This document shows positions 61,851-63,453 of a DNA stretch of 63,453 bases, piece after piece. The DNA lies in IMG/VR virus record IMGVR_UViG_3300028577_000013, positions 1-63,453 of that record; one strand, written 5' to 3'. The notes under the pieces were generated by a model. That model was given only the letters and a program-made list of their open reading frames with translations, was not told where the DNA came from and searched no databases. The DNA comes from a virus. Made by a program: the position numbers and the translations under genes. Within the stretch, counting starts at the first letter, position 1. Each line of letters begins with the position of its first letter.

Positions 61851-62312
61851 TTACTTCCCCGGCGCCGGCGGAGTGCGGCCCGCGCACAGGGCGTGGGCTT
61901 CTTCCTTGTTGAGCGGCGCCGGATTGAGGCGCAGCCCTTCGATTACATCATACCGGCCGAGGCCAGTGTGGATCGCATAGCGGAAGCCAGCAGCGCCGCC
62001 CTGGGCGAGCTGCTTCTCCAGCTCGGCGCAGCGGGCGAGAGCGGCCGCAAGCTGGGCGCTCCCATCGGCGCCGCCGGGCCGCATCGAGGTCAGCCGGATA
62101 TAACCGGCGCTTTCGAGTTCGCGGCGGTTCTTCATCCGCAGGAGAACGTCGCTCGGGATATAGCGGCCGACGCGGGCGCGGGCGGTGTTGCCCGGCTGGC
62201 GGCAATCATCCGGTGCATAGACCGGGAGCTCGAAGGATTTGCAGATCAGCGCGCCGGCGACTTGGGCGGCGGGGATTGGCGCGGGGGTAGCGCGTTGGTT
62301 GCGGTTGGCCAT
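61851..62312 (-). CDS. Unknown protein downstream of the major capsid gene, 153 residues
   Basis: The start is ATG at 62312. Contains LICKSFELPVYAPDDCRQPG and RELESAGYIRLTSMRPGGAD, then a helical C-terminal half (LAAALARCAELEKQLAQGGA). It is probably a small head-completion or head-associated protein. No family recognised. Confidence 0.5.
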   Translation of the reverse strand: MANRNQRATPAPIPAAQVAGALICKSFELPVYAPDDCRQPGNTARARVGRYIPSDVLLRMKNRRELESAGYIRLTSMRPGGADGSAQLAAALARCAELEKQLAQGGAAGFRYAIHTGLGRYDVIEGLRLNPAPLNKEEAHALCAGRTPPAPGK

Positions 62313-62391
62313 TGGTTCGTCCTCTTGCGATCGGAAAGAAAAGGAGGGCAAGGGCGCAGCAGCTCAGCCGCCGCGCCCCGCCTGCCCCGGC

Positions 62392-63387
62392 TTAGTTGTT
62401 GGTGATGTTGTAGAAGAAGAAGCCCAGATCGGAGCCGACGAGCTTCATGTCGAAGCTCATTTCGGTTTCGATGCGGACCGTGCCCAGGCCGCGCAGCGGC
62501 ACCGGGATATTGCTCACGCGGACGCCCATGTTGTTGAGGCCGGTGAAGCCCGCCCATGGGAAGACATACCCCGCGCTCGGCACCATCAAGCCAGGCGCCG
62601 GCGCCGCATAAGCGAGCAGGGCATGGTTGCCGGTGACGAAGGAGAAGCTGTCAGCGGCGCCTTCCGCGGCGGAATTGTAAACCGCCTTGGAGACAACGAC
62701 CTTCTCCACATCGAAGGCCTCGGCGAGGAGCTGCGGGGTGATTTTGCCCGCATAGGCCGGCGAGGTGTACTTGATGCGATCGATCACCAGCGGGTGCTTC
62801 TTCAAGGCCTTATAGACCTTGTAGCCGAGCACCAGCACATTCGGCTCCATGCCGGTATTTTCCAGCACCACAGTCTGGGCGTCGGAAATATCGGTGAAGG
62901 GATCGCCGTCCGCATCATTGTTCCAATAGGTGCGGGTGGTGGTGCCGTTGCCATTGGCCGCGCCGGCGACTTCGTTCGCCCACAGGCCGGTGGTGAAGTA
63001 CTTCGTGACGAAGATGCGGTCCTTCTTGATGAGCATCTTCTGCATGAGCATCCGGGTCGCCCCGATTTCCGGCTCGACGGCCGGATCGGCATTGCGGCGC
63101 ATCTGCTCGCCGATATCCTGATGGAGCGCATAAACCGCCGCCAGATAGGAATCGGTGTCGAGGTTGTAGCCAGTGCCAGCCGACTCGGTGGCATCCGCGC
63201 GCTGCTGGGCTTCATCGCGGAAGAAGTCGCCCTTGCGATACCGGAAGTATTTGTCGGACTGGTGCTGGACGGGCACCGGCGGGAAAACCACATCGGCGAT
63301 GTAGGAGTCCGCCTTCTGAAGATAGGCGGTGGCGATCATCGATAGCGCTGCGTCAATATGGACAGCGCCCTGTGTTGGTTGCGGCAT
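62392..63387 (-). CDS. Major capsid protein (HK97-like fold expected)
   Basis: A 331-residue protein. It begins AALSMIATAYLQKADSYIAD and has VVFPPVPVQHQSDKYFRYRK and RADATESAGTGYNLDTDSY in the N-terminal part, as in major capsid proteins paired with DUF2190 cement proteins. The C-terminal part (PLRGLGTVRIETEMSFDMKL) is typical. In the joined genome it is directly downstream of the cement gene. The start ATG at 63387 lies inside the terminal repeat, so the gene is also partly present at 1-77. Confidence 0.85.
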   Translation of the reverse strand: MPQPTQGAVHIDAALSMIATAYLQKADSYIADVVFPPVPVQHQSDKYFRYRKGDFFRDEAQQRADATESAGTGYNLDTDSYLAAVYALHQDIGEQMRRNADPAVEPEIGATRMLMQKMLIKKDRIFVTKYFTTGLWANEVAGAANGNGTTTRTYWNNDADGDPFTDISDAQTVVLENTGMEPNVLVLGYKVYKALKKHPLVIDRIKYTSPAYAGKITPQLLAEAFDVEKVVVSKAVYNSAAEGAADSFSFVTGNHALLAYAAPAPGLMVPSAGYVFPWAGFTGLNNMGVRVSNIPVPLRGLGTVRIETEMSFDMKLVGSDLGFFFYNITNN

Positions 63388-63453
63388 AGTCGTACTCCGA
63401 TCTTTTCTGGGAGCGCTGCCCTTCAGCAGCTATTGATAGGGGATCGCCCGGCT
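63311..63453. repeat. Terminal direct repeat, right copy (same as 1-143)
   Basis: Matches bases 1-143 with one mismatch (63437 T against 127 G). Joining the ends makes a single circle or permuted unit of about 63310 bp with an intact major capsid gene and an unbroken late operon. A terminally redundant headful or a circular intermediate are both possible. Confidence 0.9.

Noticed and set aside
1-63453. CRISPR array, insertion sequence or integrase/att site
   Set aside because: No regularly spaced repeats, no transposase or recombinase families, and no tRNA-derived att core were seen.

Overview
The window is one complete tailed-phage genome of about 63.3 kb. Bases 63311-63453 repeat bases 1-143 with a single mismatch, so the contig is circular or circularly permuted and the major capsid gene is split across the two ends. 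Base composition is high in GC (my estimate is low to mid 60s percent). GATC words are very frequent, GTG/TTG starts are common, and most genes overlap their neighbour by 4 bases (ATGA, GTGA or TTGA). The gene families seen (DUF2460 and DUF2163/BR0599 tail proteins with an NlpC/P60 peptidase, Mu gpF-like minor head protein, XkdF-type protease, DUF1376 replication protein, DUF3309, Bet) fit a siphovirus of an Alphaproteobacterium, with a sphingomonad-type host most likely. The host call is inference. I see no integrase, DNA polymerase, RNA polymerase, tRNA or rRNA gene, and no CRISPR array.

Layout. (1) Late minus-strand operon: once the ends are joined it runs without interruption from 8787 down to 1 and from 63387 down to 41511. 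Order: NusG-like antiterminator, terminase small and large subunits, portal, minor head protein, an exported protein, ParB-XkdF protease, scaffold, cement protein, major capsid, a block of surface/fibre proteins, connector and tail-completion proteins, major tail protein, frameshifted tail chaperones, tape measure, tail tip (DUF2460, DUF2163, NlpC/P60), tail hub, then lysis genes. (2) 8788-9736: a control region. Its leftward leader, upstream of the NusG-like gene, has a 4-codon ORF, two mutually exclusive hairpins and two intrinsic terminators. (3) 9737-13352: fourteen small plus-strand genes of unknown function, closed by a terminator near 13450. (4) 13479-30810: a minus-strand early/middle region. 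Its upstream end holds an XRE regulator, a RuvC-like resolvase, a methyltransferase, a DnaB-like helicase and a DUF1376 replication protein. A run of coupled small unknown genes follows. It ends in a probable DNA-modification cassette (ParB-methyltransferase fusion, PLP-dependent enzyme, GNAT-dioxygenase fusion, DUF6527). (5) 30942-41331: plus-strand genes including Bet recombinase, a ParB-like protein, a HerA/FtsK-like ATPase, a second methyltransferase, an HNH protein and, at the end, DUF3309 and cold-shock genes. A strong bidirectional terminator at 41461-41488 separates this from the end of the late operon.

How it works together. The divergent switch at 30811-30941 (XRE regulator against the rightward operon) and the control region at 8788-9736 appear to be the two transcription hubs. 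The NusG paralogue is the first gene of the late operon, behind terminators in its own leader, so it is a good candidate for late control by antitermination. Replication seems to use DUF1376 and DnaB proteins with host polymerase, and recombination uses Bet and RuvC. The most interesting part is the 13.6-18.3 kb cassette, which looks like a base hypermodification or DNA-protection system.
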